64,000 nt of DNA from Sanderia malayensis. Taxonomy: Eukaryota; Cnidaria; Scyphozoa; Semaeostomeae; Pelagiidae. Every line of letters begins with the position of its first letter. Position 1 is the first letter of the stretch. Below the pieces are notes generated by a model that ran no database searches, was not told where the DNA came from, and worked only from the letters and a program-made list of their open reading frames with translations. Made by a program: the position numbers and the translations under genes. Positions 26,134 to 38,900 of the stretch are shown piece by piece. The stretch is from contig RQOL01000616.1 in assembly GCA_013076295.1 (NCBI GenBank), forward strand, positions 5,174,392 through 5,238,391, in the 5' to 3' direction.

Positions 26134-26988
26134 AAACCCAGGACGGACATAGGATAGAATTTTGAATTCTGTTTATCTTTTCTCCTTTGCAAAAATGAAG
26201 GTTGCCTTTAGAACACTTGTTTATCAATGGAAAGGCTTCTGTATATGTAAACAACTCTATTTTTCATGAGGTTTTTAAATAAGATCAGATCTAGGTGATA
26301 AAAAACATTTTGCTCTTTATGTTCATTGTAAAATGTTTTTTGTATTTTTTCCTGCGTTTTTGAATAAGCCTATTGAGTTCGCCCGTGCTGCTTGCATTAA
26401 ACTTCTAACAGTTTTTACAAATGTTTTCTTGTTTTTCTTGCAAAGTGGAACAGTCACCTGCAGTTGTGTTGTTTGTGAAACTTGGGAATTTTCTGCTTTT
26501 AAGTTATGAAAAACAAACAGAACTGTTTGATTAAAATTTTGTTTGATTATTTGATCAGTATTCTTCTTTGTTTAATTCCATGTTTAATGCAAGCAACCTT
26601 TGATACAAGAACGGAACTTTGAAGCAAATTTAGTCTGTGTTGTATGTTGCAGGTTGGTTTCAAACAATATGTCAAACATTGTAATCGTTTTGTCAATTCA
26701 AATTTCGTAAAGCTACTGCTATTCGAATAAATATATTTTTTATTGATTAATTTTGTAGCTGCTCTTTCTGGTGAAAGATATTAAATTAATTTTGGGATTC
26801 TACATTATCAGGTATCAAATCATCAATCTAGTAAGTATCAGAATTGTTCTTCACTAACGACATGTATTATATGTATTTTCATCTGTGTTGTGTAGTATTA
26901 AAACATCAATGTCTTTTTTGTTAAGCTGTGCCAACAACATAATCAAGATTTAACTCATATTTAGAAAACTGCGATGGAAGGGGTCTGT

Positions 26989-27046
26989 TTTTAATTGATT
27001 TTAGTATTTTTAATTGATTTTAGTATTTTTAATTGATTTTAGTATT
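26989..27046. repeat. 19-bp tandem repeat, three copies
   Basis: Three nearly identical copies of TTTTTAATTGATTTTAGTA lie head to tail in intergenic DNA. Confidence 0.85.
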
Positions 27047-27595
27047 TTTTTCTTTCTTGCAGGAAACACTACTGGCTACTTTCGCAGTTTTTGTCGCGCA
27101 ATTTTCATTGTTTTGCTCACATATGTGTTTGTAAGTCGCGTTTTGCGATTATTTTCACATTTCGGAGCATTAAACATTCATGTTCAATTCATATTTTCGC
27201 AAGCGGTACCAGCAATTAATAATGTATTGAAATGATGTAAGACACAAAGTTACGTACTGATGAATAAGTCAACTGTCACATCTAGTAAACATTGATTAGT
27301 TTTCTGTTAATCTTTCGCAGATATGTTCATGACTATTATGAATGTACAGTGAAGTGACATATTTTACAAAAGTTAAAGTTTTTCTGACATAATTTGTTTC
27401 ATTTAAGGGAGAAGAATGAAGAAAGTAATTGGCGTTGTTGATTTAAATTCATTATGGCATCATTTTCATCATTAGCCATCATCAAACATCAGCATTTTCA
27501 GTACATGCGTGACTGCTTTGTTTAGTACAGGCATGGATAAAGGTATTTTTTGCAGATTCTGGCATCTCTCTTTACATCTCCTGCAGCTACATGCA

Positions 27596-28010
27596 TACGT
27601 ACCTTGATTGCTCTATGCATTGCTTCATACATAACTTTACTGCTTCATACATACCGTGACTGCTCTATGCATATCGTGACTGCTTCATACATACCTTGAC
27701 CTCTTCTTACATAGCTTGACTGCTTCATACATACCGTGACTGCTCTATATATATATGGTGACAGCTTCATACATACCTTGACTTCTTCATACATAACTTG
27801 ACTGCTCTATGCATATCTTGACTGCTCAATACATAACTTGACTGCTTCACACATGACGTGACTGCTCTATATATATATCTTGACTGCTTCATACATATCG
27901 TGACTGCTCAATACATAACTTAGCTGCTTCATACATACCATGACTGCTCTCTATATATATCTTGACTGCTTCATACTTACCTTGATTGCTCTATGCTTAT
28001 ACCTTTCTTC
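27596..28010. repeat. 20-bp minisatellite, about 20 copies
   Basis: The tandem unit is about 20-22 bp. Two variants alternate: CTGCTTCATACATACCTTGA and CTGCTCTATGCATATCTTGA, the latter sometimes expanded by TATATA. The loose alternation suggests a dimeric 40-42-bp higher-order unit. It is intergenic. There are no spacers, so it is not a CRISPR array. Confidence 0.9.
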
Positions 28011-29952
28011 ACTAACTTACCTTGACCGTACAGTCTCGTAGAAGTTGCCAATGCAAGCTGCGTGCAAAGTGCGATATTCAAAAAGTTCGTTGTTATTTTG
28101 TGTTTATACCTTGCATGTTGATGTGAACACTAAATGCAATAGCGAACGAGCTTTTTCAGTGATTAAGGAAACAGTCAATACAATAGTCATACATTGAGTT
28201 TTCTGGTTTAGTTTTGTAGTCCGACAAATAATATGCTTGATGTTGGGCTAGGCACTTCCTTATGTAACAATCTAAAAGGGAACCGATAGTTTGTGACGCA
28301 ACGTAGACATCTTATCATGAATAAAGCGATTATAAGATGCATGTATAAGCAATAAGTAGCTGTTTACGCTTTGTCTCCGAAGAACATGATTACGTATGCT
28401 CAACTTATTTTAGCATTGTCTAATGCATATAAGCTAAGCTTCCATGAATACATTTTGTTTAACTGATACGCTTAAGGCGTTACCAAGATTATGATTCAGA
28501 TACGTTTTGATGCATACAATGATATTGTATTGTATTGAGCTATTTCGCATTCGCTACCATGAATAGCCCTTTCGTGAAGCACATGGGAGTCGTCAGTTTA
28601 CTAGAATAATTCACTTGTTTTATTTCAGTTTATGAATGCCTGTGAGCTTTATTTCTGGAACCAGAATAGCCATATATTTGCTTGAGACCAGTACATGATC
28701 TTGGTAAGTGTAAGCATTATTGTTGACTGAATTGAAAGCAGCATTGCGGGGATACCAAGCCAAAGTCGCAATAATTAAATTACCTTGTGTTTACCCACCT
28801 GATTTCTAATTGGCCAAAGTTGATGACTTTTTAAATGTTGTTTATTAAACATGAGACTTTGTTGATGCGGACTTTTCTTATTTTATCATCATAAGGTTTA
28901 TGATTATGATTCCACTAAACCCAGAAGGTTAAATAAGCGGTGGAAAAGTTTTTGAGGATATATTCTATTCTGTTTGATTTACCATCTGGTCTGTTAAGGA
29001 TGTTGGCAGTCTTTCAATGGCAAGCAGTCTTTTAGCCTTTTTGGACACAGATCTATAAGGCCTCAAAAATGTATTTTCAAAACATCGTTTCTCTTTCGGA
29101 TGTATCTCTCAGTGCATGGATGTGTTTAAAGGCACATGCTTCTTGGTTTGTTGTTGTTTATTTAAAATACCAATTATAAACTCGGGATTTTATTTGAATA
29201 ATTTGCTTTGCAATATATGCATTCTCATATCAAAGTGTCTGCAAACTAATGCAGTTTCCTAGCTCTGATTTAAGTAGTTAACATTAAAACAGGGCCGTTT
29301 GTAATTTTTTCTCTTCTGATCGAATGCTCTGGAATTCACATTTCCCATTTTACAATCTTAAGTAAGTTTGCTTTGTACACTACTCAATTCTTTACATTTC
29401 GATATATTTGGTAAAAAACCAATTAAATTAGACAATGAACCGCAATGACGTTCATTCGAAAACAAAGATTTCTATCTCTTTGTGAAGCAAGGACCAACCT
29501 TACCAGTATTGATTAAAGATAGAAGCAGGAAAGCACTGTCAACGTTTGCAAATAGGGAAATTTGATAGAAGAAAAAGCCTTAACGTCTTGATGCATTTCG
29601 CAAGCGATTGTAATGAATGAGAAAACCTGGCGGATTTGATTTGTGGTCACGACCGAAGTGGGTAGCGATACAGTTAAGCCGGGTGCGCGATGAGAAAGAG
29701 AGAGAAAATTGTTTTCGTGTGAACATATATCTGAATTGCTTGAACGTTGTGTAACAGTGTATGGATAAATTGAAAATTGGATTTCCTCCGTATTTATTTA
29801 TTTTGTTTACATCCATCCATATATTTTATAGCAGGTTGTTATGTCCTTAGAGATGGAAATCGTATTTTGTATTCAAGATTGAAGAAGGATGTGTTATCGC
29901 TTTTTTCTTTTCAAGGAAAACTGTTTGAAGCTTCCAGTTACATAGTCTGAAG

Positions 29953-32900
29953 ATGATTTCGCCCAAAAAGAACTTGATGTTGCCCATTGGAGGATCTGTT
30001 AAACTCAAGGTGAAATATTTATACTTTTTATTTTATATTTCATGGATTTTTACGGAGAGAATTGTTATAAACGCTTAATTTTCACATGCAACATTTTTTT
30101 AAATTTTATAGTCGCTGTTCAGTTTTAATTGAAAAGGTTTTTAACAATGACAACTAATGTAATAACCATTCACTTGTCCAGCAAAAACAGAAATGTTCCA
30201 ATAAGCTTATGGAACTTGATTAGCTATTTAAATAACTCGAAATTGCGTTTCAAAGTGGACCGATATTTATACAAAGTCGTTGATGTTATCCATTGTAGCC
30301 TTTTAGATACGCTGGTTCTATGCTTTGTTGTAAAGATACAGGTGCATGTCAGCTACGTGTCACATGAAGCAAATTCTGTCTGCTTGTGACCGATAGGTAG
30401 TCACCGTAATGTGAGTTACAGATGAGAGTTCTGCTGGCAATATAGTGTAACTCGGGTGTTCTATTCTAGGGTGGCAATATATTAACTCGGGTGCTCTTTC
30501 ATTTAGGCGACGTCTCATCCAAATGTGAACGTGGAAAACAGGCCCTTGTGCTACAAATACAACAAGTCAACACAGGATCTTGATGAAGTGAGTAATGAAA
30601 TAGCATATGGTTGATTTTTATGTGCTTAGTGTGCGCATGTGTTTCCAATTTCAACCCATGCACGTCGCAGTTGGTCAGCTGTAGATGATTGAACGGACGG
30701 TTTCAGACTGGTGCATTTATTTTGTATTGATGCTTCTTAAACGGTTCAATGCAAAGCAAATCAAAACGAATGCAGCACAACTTTACGCTTGCTGCTCTAC
30801 CTGCATACTAATTAACCTAATATCCATGCGTTCAGTAACTTCACATCATTACATTCAATAGCTCACGCTATTTCTGGCAACTTGAACTCAACTATCCCTA
30901 GCCTTATAAACGCTTGAAGCACGTTTATCAGGCTGTTATCATGAAAAGGGACATGATTTCTGATTAGAAATGCTTACAGCTTAAACAGTCCATTGCTTTT
31001 TGAAAAATTCATAACTCATATTGACTGAGGTTTCTATTTTCGAATTTCTGCCTAAACAGCTGCATTTATGTACCAGTATTAATTGCTTAACACTGGCTTT
31101 GCAAGCACAATACTTGGGACTGCTATGTCATTGCACGTGGAACTGTGCGTAAAATTAAGTAGAGCAGAGATCCCGCTTACCATCTCTTTCTTTATTTTTA
31201 ACATCGGAACATTATAACAATCAAAGTGCACTGAGGTTGACGGAAGCATTGATTGTGTCTGACGTTCGCGAAATTTTTTCGTAATCGGATGAGCTGTTAG
31301 TCAATCCCTTAGAAGACATTTTCACTTGAATTGCTAAGCAAAATGCAGAACCGTGTCGTGTTGTAAGGCGAACATATCATAGTTTTAAGAGCTATCAACT
31401 GCGTGCGTACATTAAGAGATTATTTTTTGCATTATTAATGATTGGTATCACTGCTTTTATAATTCTTTTTCTTGCTACTATGTATTTCATATCATGTTCT
31501 TCTCGTTGTGTGTAGCTTTGCAGACAAGGACTTCTTTGCTCATCGCTCAAAGCCATGGACAGAGCGAGTCAGTGTTCGGCATCAGACATCCCACAGGTGA
31601 GTGTAAAAATATTATACTGACATTTGAATGCACATGAAAACATCAGTGTCAATACTTCATGTATGAGATCACCACCTGCTTTAGCTGCATGTTATTTTCG
31701 AACTTCATGATTTCTCACCTGTGTCGCTACGTTTGATTCTTGCACTGTTTCTTATTTCTAATTGCTTAGTTTGTTTTTTATTTCAGGGTGTCGCAAATAA
31801 AAAGGCGTTGATTTCACCGAAAAGGATTTTCAGCTTCGATGTTTCATCAGCCGCAGAAGTTAGAGATACTTTTTCAGACTCTGAAGTCAAGGTATGCACG
31901 ACTTTGTTTTTCCAAGTAAGCGCACAGTGTATAATGTAACTTGCGTCCATACAAGTGTTTTGTGTTTGTATAGTTACTAGAGAGCTAAAGGGGTTGCGAG
32001 ATATCCGTAGGGACAGTATGTTTTCACGTTGGCTAGTTTCATATATTGAAAGATCTCTGGTGTATTGATCGATCGGTAAAATCCCACATATATGATATAT
32101 TGTTCAAAAGTGATAGGCTATTGTTTCTTCTATTGTTTTTAGCAGAACTATCACCCTTCAGGTTCGTAACTCATTCGCTTCTCATATGCGGTTTTTTACT
32201 GCACTCAAATCAAATATCTTTTTCTCTTACGCTGTCTTACAAATAACGGATACGGAACTAAAACTGAAATTCATATTTTATTCATCATAGCTCAATAACT
32301 TTTGTGTTTATGTGCCCAATCAGCATGCATTGTATTTCGTCACGTAATAATAATCCGTCGATATCCATGCCTGATTACCAAATAAGGAAGTTTACAACCT
32401 TGTGGTTGAAATCTTAAATTTGGACACTCAAGCATGCAACAAGCAACCCAATTTATTCTCGCAGTCTTTGTCGCAGTCTTGGTGTTATTCTTTTTAGCCA
32501 CATTTGAAGTAGGATTTCTAAAGATTTCTAGGATTTCTAAGGAATCATCAGAGGATCATAGATGGGGGTCAGCTTATTGTTTATTTTAACACCTCGAGTC
32601 AGTGACTTGGTAAAATTCACCGCCCCCAAGTTGTATTTAATATGATTTGTTGCAGTGTCAGTAGTTTTTGTTTTTAGATGGGATAGGCATTTCAGACCTA
32701 TCTGTCATAGAGAAACCACACGTGCCGTGCTATGATTTATGCTCAGTGAAACCGAATGTGGTGTTTTGAATGTTTCCACCTGCCTGTATGTGCAAGCATT
32801 TCAACTATAAATGAAATACCATTAATGAAACTACCCTGAATAGCAGTAGAATGCATCATGCATCATCATTGTTTACAGGGATTAATTCCTGCATCGTTTG

Positions 32901-35900
32901 TCGTCTCTTGAAGTAGAGCAAGTTGTTCTGCTTAGGCTCTGTTTACAAAATCGGATTTTGGTTGACTTTATTGAAGGACATTTTTCACTGCGTTTGATGA
33001 TGATAAAGAGTTTCTGCAGCTACATGTGCACGAAGCTGGTTGCTTTTTGAATTCAGCTCAAGATGCTTTCATTTCTATTCATTTAACACTATTAAGAGGT
33101 TAGACGAGATATTCAAGCAATATAACCAGCCCATAGGTGCATAAACAGGTGGTGTACAATGAGACGGGGGCAAGCACGCAGGGCTGACGAAAAGGTTAGT
33201 TTGTTTCTCAAATATATACTCCACTATGATGACCAAATCAATTGGTAATATTGTGGCTAGATCGTTATATAAGATGATTGTTACATAAATTGAACATAAA
33301 GGGTTTTACAAATGCCATCTCTTTCATTATATTCGAGTGTGTGTATAATTAATGTTGAGATCGCGTTTTACTTGGTTTGTTGATTATCTGTAGTTGTTTG
33401 AGAAAAGCTTAGGTGACGAGGCATATATTTGTGCATACATTGATGTATAAGGTGGATACATTGTCTTACTGCCGGGATTTGACCTGGTAAATTCAACGTA
33501 TACTATTTGCAGACCTGATCCTTGAGGTACCTGTCTATCTCTCTGTCTGTTATTGTGCAACTGTGTGCGAAAATGAATTATTCCATGTAATAAGTCGCTA
33601 TGCGGATGTGAGGATGTATATAGCCATTATAATGTGCATATGAACTTCCTATGAGTCTGCTAAAGGCAGTCATTTTGCAAACTTTTCACAGACATAGCTT
33701 GACTCCGCTGTATGTAATACGTTCTCATTACATAAGTACTCAGTTCACCCGAAAGTAATGAGATAAGAATCTCATTACTTTCGAGTGAACTTTAAAGCAG
33801 GCTTTTAAAATATATAAGGCTTAAAAATACAAAATTTGCATTTAGTCACCAAGCAAACCTAGGCTTACGTAATTCAAGTTAAGTTGAGATACTTCAAGAT
33901 TAGTTTAGCTTTAACGTCGAGGTTAGTTTAGCTTGAGGTTAGTTTAGCTTTTGGGTACGTTAGGTTAGTTTAGGTTTTAGCTACCTTAACGCCAGTTTAG
34001 CTAAAGGTTAGTTTAGCTTTAGGATACGCTAGGTTTGTTTAATTGAGCATATAATGTATATGCATGTTCCATCAATGGCAATTGTAATTGTAATAATATT
34101 TCAACATCGCATCTGAATCAGCCAGCTAATTATTGGTGGATTGCAATTAAGTGTGTGCTACGTATTGTCCTTATTTCATTGGGTTGCGTTTATATAAACT
34201 AGAGTTAATTATCTTTTGCTATAATTAATAAACCTGACTGTTTGTTCACGCTCTAGACATTGAACAATAACATGCATAGAAACAGATTCAGACAAAACAG
34301 TGACTAAGGACGATATCTTCCGTACATCGTATGAATAATGTAGTACTACGCATATCGTTGTCTGTAGGTTCGCTTGTTTTCCCCGTGGTGTCCCCTCCGT
34401 CTTGACATAATTGATGTTGAAAACATACTAAATTGTGGATTTGCAGAGTTTAGGCGTATAACAGCAATGTTGTATATAGTTAGTACCATATGTCCGTCTG
34501 TATAGCATGTTCCATGGTATTTCAATGCCCGACGGCAGTTGATGTGCTCGTATAGAAGATTTTGTTAAATTAAAAAACGACATCTTTGCATCATGTTTGG
34601 CATGGAAAGTCCACTAGCTTCGGAGATTATGATTTACCAGGTACCTATTATAAATACGTGCGTGTTATTTGTTAATATATTTTAATGTATAGCAGTTTTT
34701 GCCGGTCCATGCTTGAGTTTAGATTCTGTTTGTTATTCATGTCCGTCCACCAGATTGGATTTTTGAAGAGTCTAGTTTGTATGTTTCTTGTCACAGTTTA
34801 TTCTTTTTATATTGTAACTGTACGCTAATTTAGATTTGTATCATGGCTAAGCTCAATTGATGATTTCATTGTTTCGGAGAACATTGATAGATTAACGTAC
34901 GAATGAATTGATAGATCTCTGCCAATCAGCTATACATCTCAAAGCCACCACTGTCGCAACGGTTCTACTCCTTATTTATACTGTTGCTATTTTAATTCCA
35001 TGTCGATGCTATTGATGCTGTTATGAGCACTGCTATACTACTGCTTAAATTACTACCACTGCTCATGAGTACTCTTGTATTAAGCTATGTCAAGGCTATA
35101 GCTTAGACTGCTAGCTTTAGTGGTAGTGTTATTTTTGACTTCAACTACAACAGTCCACGTCTATTTCTGTATTTATGTTCTGCATTAAGCTTTCAAGCTC
35201 TGCTACATCAACACCGTCTTTTAAGATATGAAATCTGCCAGTCTTAAGATGCCATGCCAACTCGTGTTATATCGTAGCAGACGGTGAATTAATCAAAGAG
35301 GACATTTGATCTTTTTTGCAAGTCTCCCTGGTGAAACGTCATATGGAACATAGATGCGATATATTTTTGTATTGTTTTCCCAATCCAAACAGTTATTTTC
35401 TGAAAGATATAGCTCTTAAACATCGAGCATTGTTTTGCAAATCTTAATTGAGAATTACGAAGAACTTCCTAACCTGTTTTATTACTATTATCATTATTAT
35501 TTGTGTATAGGTAGTCAGTGTATAGTGTTGTACAGGCGAAAATAGATGATATATTTCCTTTGGTGTATTTAATGCTTCTTAAGGGCTCATCTCGTTGGTT
35601 CTTCTAAAGAATAGCTTACAAGGTCTTGATAAAGATGTTGCAATAAATGATGCATAACCATAGATGCATCTTCTGCCGATGTTGTTAATTGTCGTGACGT
35701 TTAATGTTTTATTTACAAGTTTATGCATTGATTAAATTTCTTACTCTATTTTTAATATAATGGCGACTAAAATGTTTGCATAAACTTCGCGCCAAAACAC
35801 GTTTCATTTATCAATTTGCTCAACGCGCAGAAATAATATTTATTTACTAATTCATCAATATAGACTTTTGTCAATTGCTTATGGTTGAATGCTCCGTTAA

Positions 35901-38900
35901 GAGTTGTTGATATGTACAGGTTAATTGGTGGGCCTAGCTGTTTGCAAGCGTGTAACAGCACCGGCAATCGATTATGAATTTTACGCCCGGCCATCACGTA
36001 TGTCGCATGTATCTTTAAATTATTCAAAGTCTTTCTATTTACGTCACGAATCTTTCTATAGGTAGCTATTGCTCGGCAAGATACAAGCTTGAAACTATGC
36101 GCTACCGTTTTGTTTTGCAAATAATTTTTATTCGACTGTTTGGGCTATTGATTAAGAAATTCTCCGCCAGTGGATTCAAAGGAATCTGTTTGTATCTACA
36201 TATACATTATGTGCACCTGCGTTTATTAATGTGGATGCGTTTAATAACTCGTTGTATCTCGTTGTCTCTGTGATTTGAGAGCTTGCTTCGTTCTTATTCC
36301 GTGTAGTGAGCTTGGAATTTATAACATGTTCCCAGTTATAAATACCATATACCATATTGAAATAAAACCAGCTGTACTGCATACAGCAATTAGATCAAAG
36401 GATGTTTTCTAAAACTATGTTTTTGTTGGCGTGATAATGAAAGTCCCTATTTTAAGTCGTATTTCGCAAAACTATCACCAAGACTCCAACTACGACAATG
36501 CACAATCTCTCTTTCGTGCGAATTCCCGCCAAAATAAAAGATACAGATGATTTGACCTATTGTTTGTTTATGGTCCTAATAAATGCTTCTCTTTGTCTTC
36601 CCGGATTTATTGGTTAGATAAATGCAGCCGTAATTCTTTTCTAGGCACCCTCGACAGCACTGACGGGAAGACGACGAAAACGGTGTCCATGCATAATACC
36701 GCACGACAGCAATTTGAAGATACTATGGGACTGGTTCGTATTGCTGCTCGTCATATACACAGCTGTGCAGATACCCTACCAGGCCGCCTTCCCCCCACCC
36801 AAGTCTGTGACATCATCGAGAAAATCCGTGTTCTCTACACAGAGTACCACGGCCATTCTCGGCTACATTGTTGATGCATTCTTCCTGTTGGATATACTGA
36901 TCAACTTTCTGACGACTTATCCCGAATCGGAAACTGAAGAAATCGTGAAGAATCATCGTAGGATTGCGATTCATTATCTGAAAACATGGTTCGCTGTTGA
37001 TTTCATTGCAGTCATACCGTTTGACTGGTTTGTCGTCCAGGCCAAGTCAAACTCCGAGGATGTGAGTCTCTAGCTGAACGATACTTGAACTAAACTCTTA
37101 TTTTAGAGAAACCCTATATACACGTGGACTTGCAAGGCTCTTTAGAAGACTCTTGTATTATTCTTTGTAACGTCACGCATCTCTTTTGCTTTTTTCAGAC
37201 TGCAACACTGTTCGGTCTGTTGAAGAGCGCGAGACTTCTGCGTCTACTGCGCGTGGCACGAAAGTTGGATCGATATTCCGAGTACGGAGTGGCCGTACTA
37301 TTCTTGCTCATATCTATGTTCACGTTGATAGCGCACTGGCTCGCGTGTATATGGCATGTTGTCGGTGATAAGCAGCCTTTTTCGCCGTCTGGTTGGCTGC
37401 AACTGCAGTCTCAAGATCTTGGTATTCCCGTCGTGAACAAGACGATTCAAACGCCAAACCACAAAAGATACACCGCGTCTCTCTACTTCGTCTTGTCCTC
37501 GCTGACCAGTGTTGGGTTTGGTAATATTGCAGCGACAACCGAATACGAGCAAGTGTTTACGATCATTGTCATGCTTCTTGGAGGTATTTATGTCAGTTTG
37601 ATTGCAAGCATGAACAAATTGTGGTATAGATCAGTGGGCTGTGGTAAAGTGCCATTTCTAAAGTGCCTCTCTTTGTCTCTAAAGAGAGGAACGCGGAAAG
37701 GGGGGAGGAATAGATAAATATGGGCTGTCAGGACGGGAAGGAAGGGACAGTGGATGAGAGGAAGATGTTGAGAAGAGAGGAACAATGATAAGAGAGAAGA
37801 GAGGAGCAGTGAATTAGAGGAACGACAAGCTGAAGAGTAATGTACAATGAGGGATATAGTTACCTTTGAAGAGATGGTATCATTCTGTTTATATATCGGT
37901 TGCATGTTTAAGCCTTATTGCTACCATTTTCTTGCAGCTCTGATGTACGCAACTGTGTTTGGTAATATGGTGGCCATTATCCAACGACTCTACTCCAGAG
38001 CTTCCAGATTTCACAGTGAAATGAACACGATTAAGGAGTTTCTCAGGTTCTACAAGATACCAGAAGAACTACGAAGATCAATACAGACATACGTCAGACA
38101 GGAATGGACATTCAGCGAGGGTGTCGACGTTCAAAAGGTAACCCACTCATTCGCTCTCTTTTCTTCCCCACTCCCTCCCCCTTTTTCCATTTCTGTCAGA
38201 ACCTCTTACTACGCCAATTTGGGCCGCGTTAAGATATGACCACAGAAGTTTCCCTGGGTTGTATCTGATTTTGTTGAACTTAAAGCGGTTCATGTTCAAA
38301 AAGAAAGGATAATTATAAATGATTATTTCATTAATTAGGCCTTTCAGAAGCTATTTAATGCAATTTGTTCACTGGTAAACGACCAACTGAGTTTTAATGA
38401 GATTTTATTGTATTGATAATGTTTGATAATACTATAACATGTTCTCTCTACTTGTTATTTGCAGTGTCTCCAGCTACTATTTTAATCACATGACTAACTA
38501 ATACACTAATGCGATCTTTTTGTTATTGAATCATAAGATTCTGCAACAGTTCCCGTTGAGTCTGCAAATGGACATCTGCTACGAGCTTTACCAAGGCCTA
38601 TTTTCTGAGGTCAAGGCTCTGCAGGGTGCAACAGTCAGCTGCATGCGAGCGATGGGCAGAAAATTCAAAACAATCCACCTCCAAGTTGGACACCATGTGT
38701 TGAAACAAGGCGATCAAGTGCAACAGCTGTTTATCATAGGACGTGGAGCCGTTGAGGTTATCAAAGATGGCGACTTGATCACTCTACTTGGTATGATGAT
38801 GCACATTATGACGCATATTTTAGCGTATAGGTCAAGATCCTTAGTGTAAAATGCAGTACATGAACCTCAATTTAAATTCCGAACCAAATATCTGCCCCAT

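Larger units (their letters stand above)
25987..29952. other. Intergenic: PRPS to KCNH channel
   Basis: About 4 kb holds the PRPS 3' UTR, a 19-bp triplication (26989-27046), a 20-bp minisatellite (27596-28010) and unremarkable AT-rich sequence. I looked here for exons encoding the PAS/eag domain expected in front of an Erg channel and found none; the only plus-strand ORF above 60 codons (27014-27235) has no PAS-like features. Confidence 0.6.
31892..36644 (+). other. Long KCNH intron (4.75 kb)
   Basis: This is the largest intron of the channel gene, lying just before the S1 exon. It contains a 21-bp hairpin (33743-33790), a patch of GGTTAGTTTAGCTT repeats (33895-34035) and otherwise AT-rich sequence. 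A minus-strand open stretch at 35767-36120 has no family I recognise. An unrecognised alternative first exon could be hidden here. Confidence 0.6.

Noticed and set aside
27596..28010. Possible CRISPR-like array
   Set aside because: Units are contiguous and degenerate with no unique spacers, and the DNA is from an animal; it is a minisatellite.
35767..36120. Minus-strand open stretch of 117 codons in the KCNH intron
   Set aside because: It opens with TTG, shows no recognisable domain, and lies in AT-rich intronic sequence without supporting splice or promoter signals.
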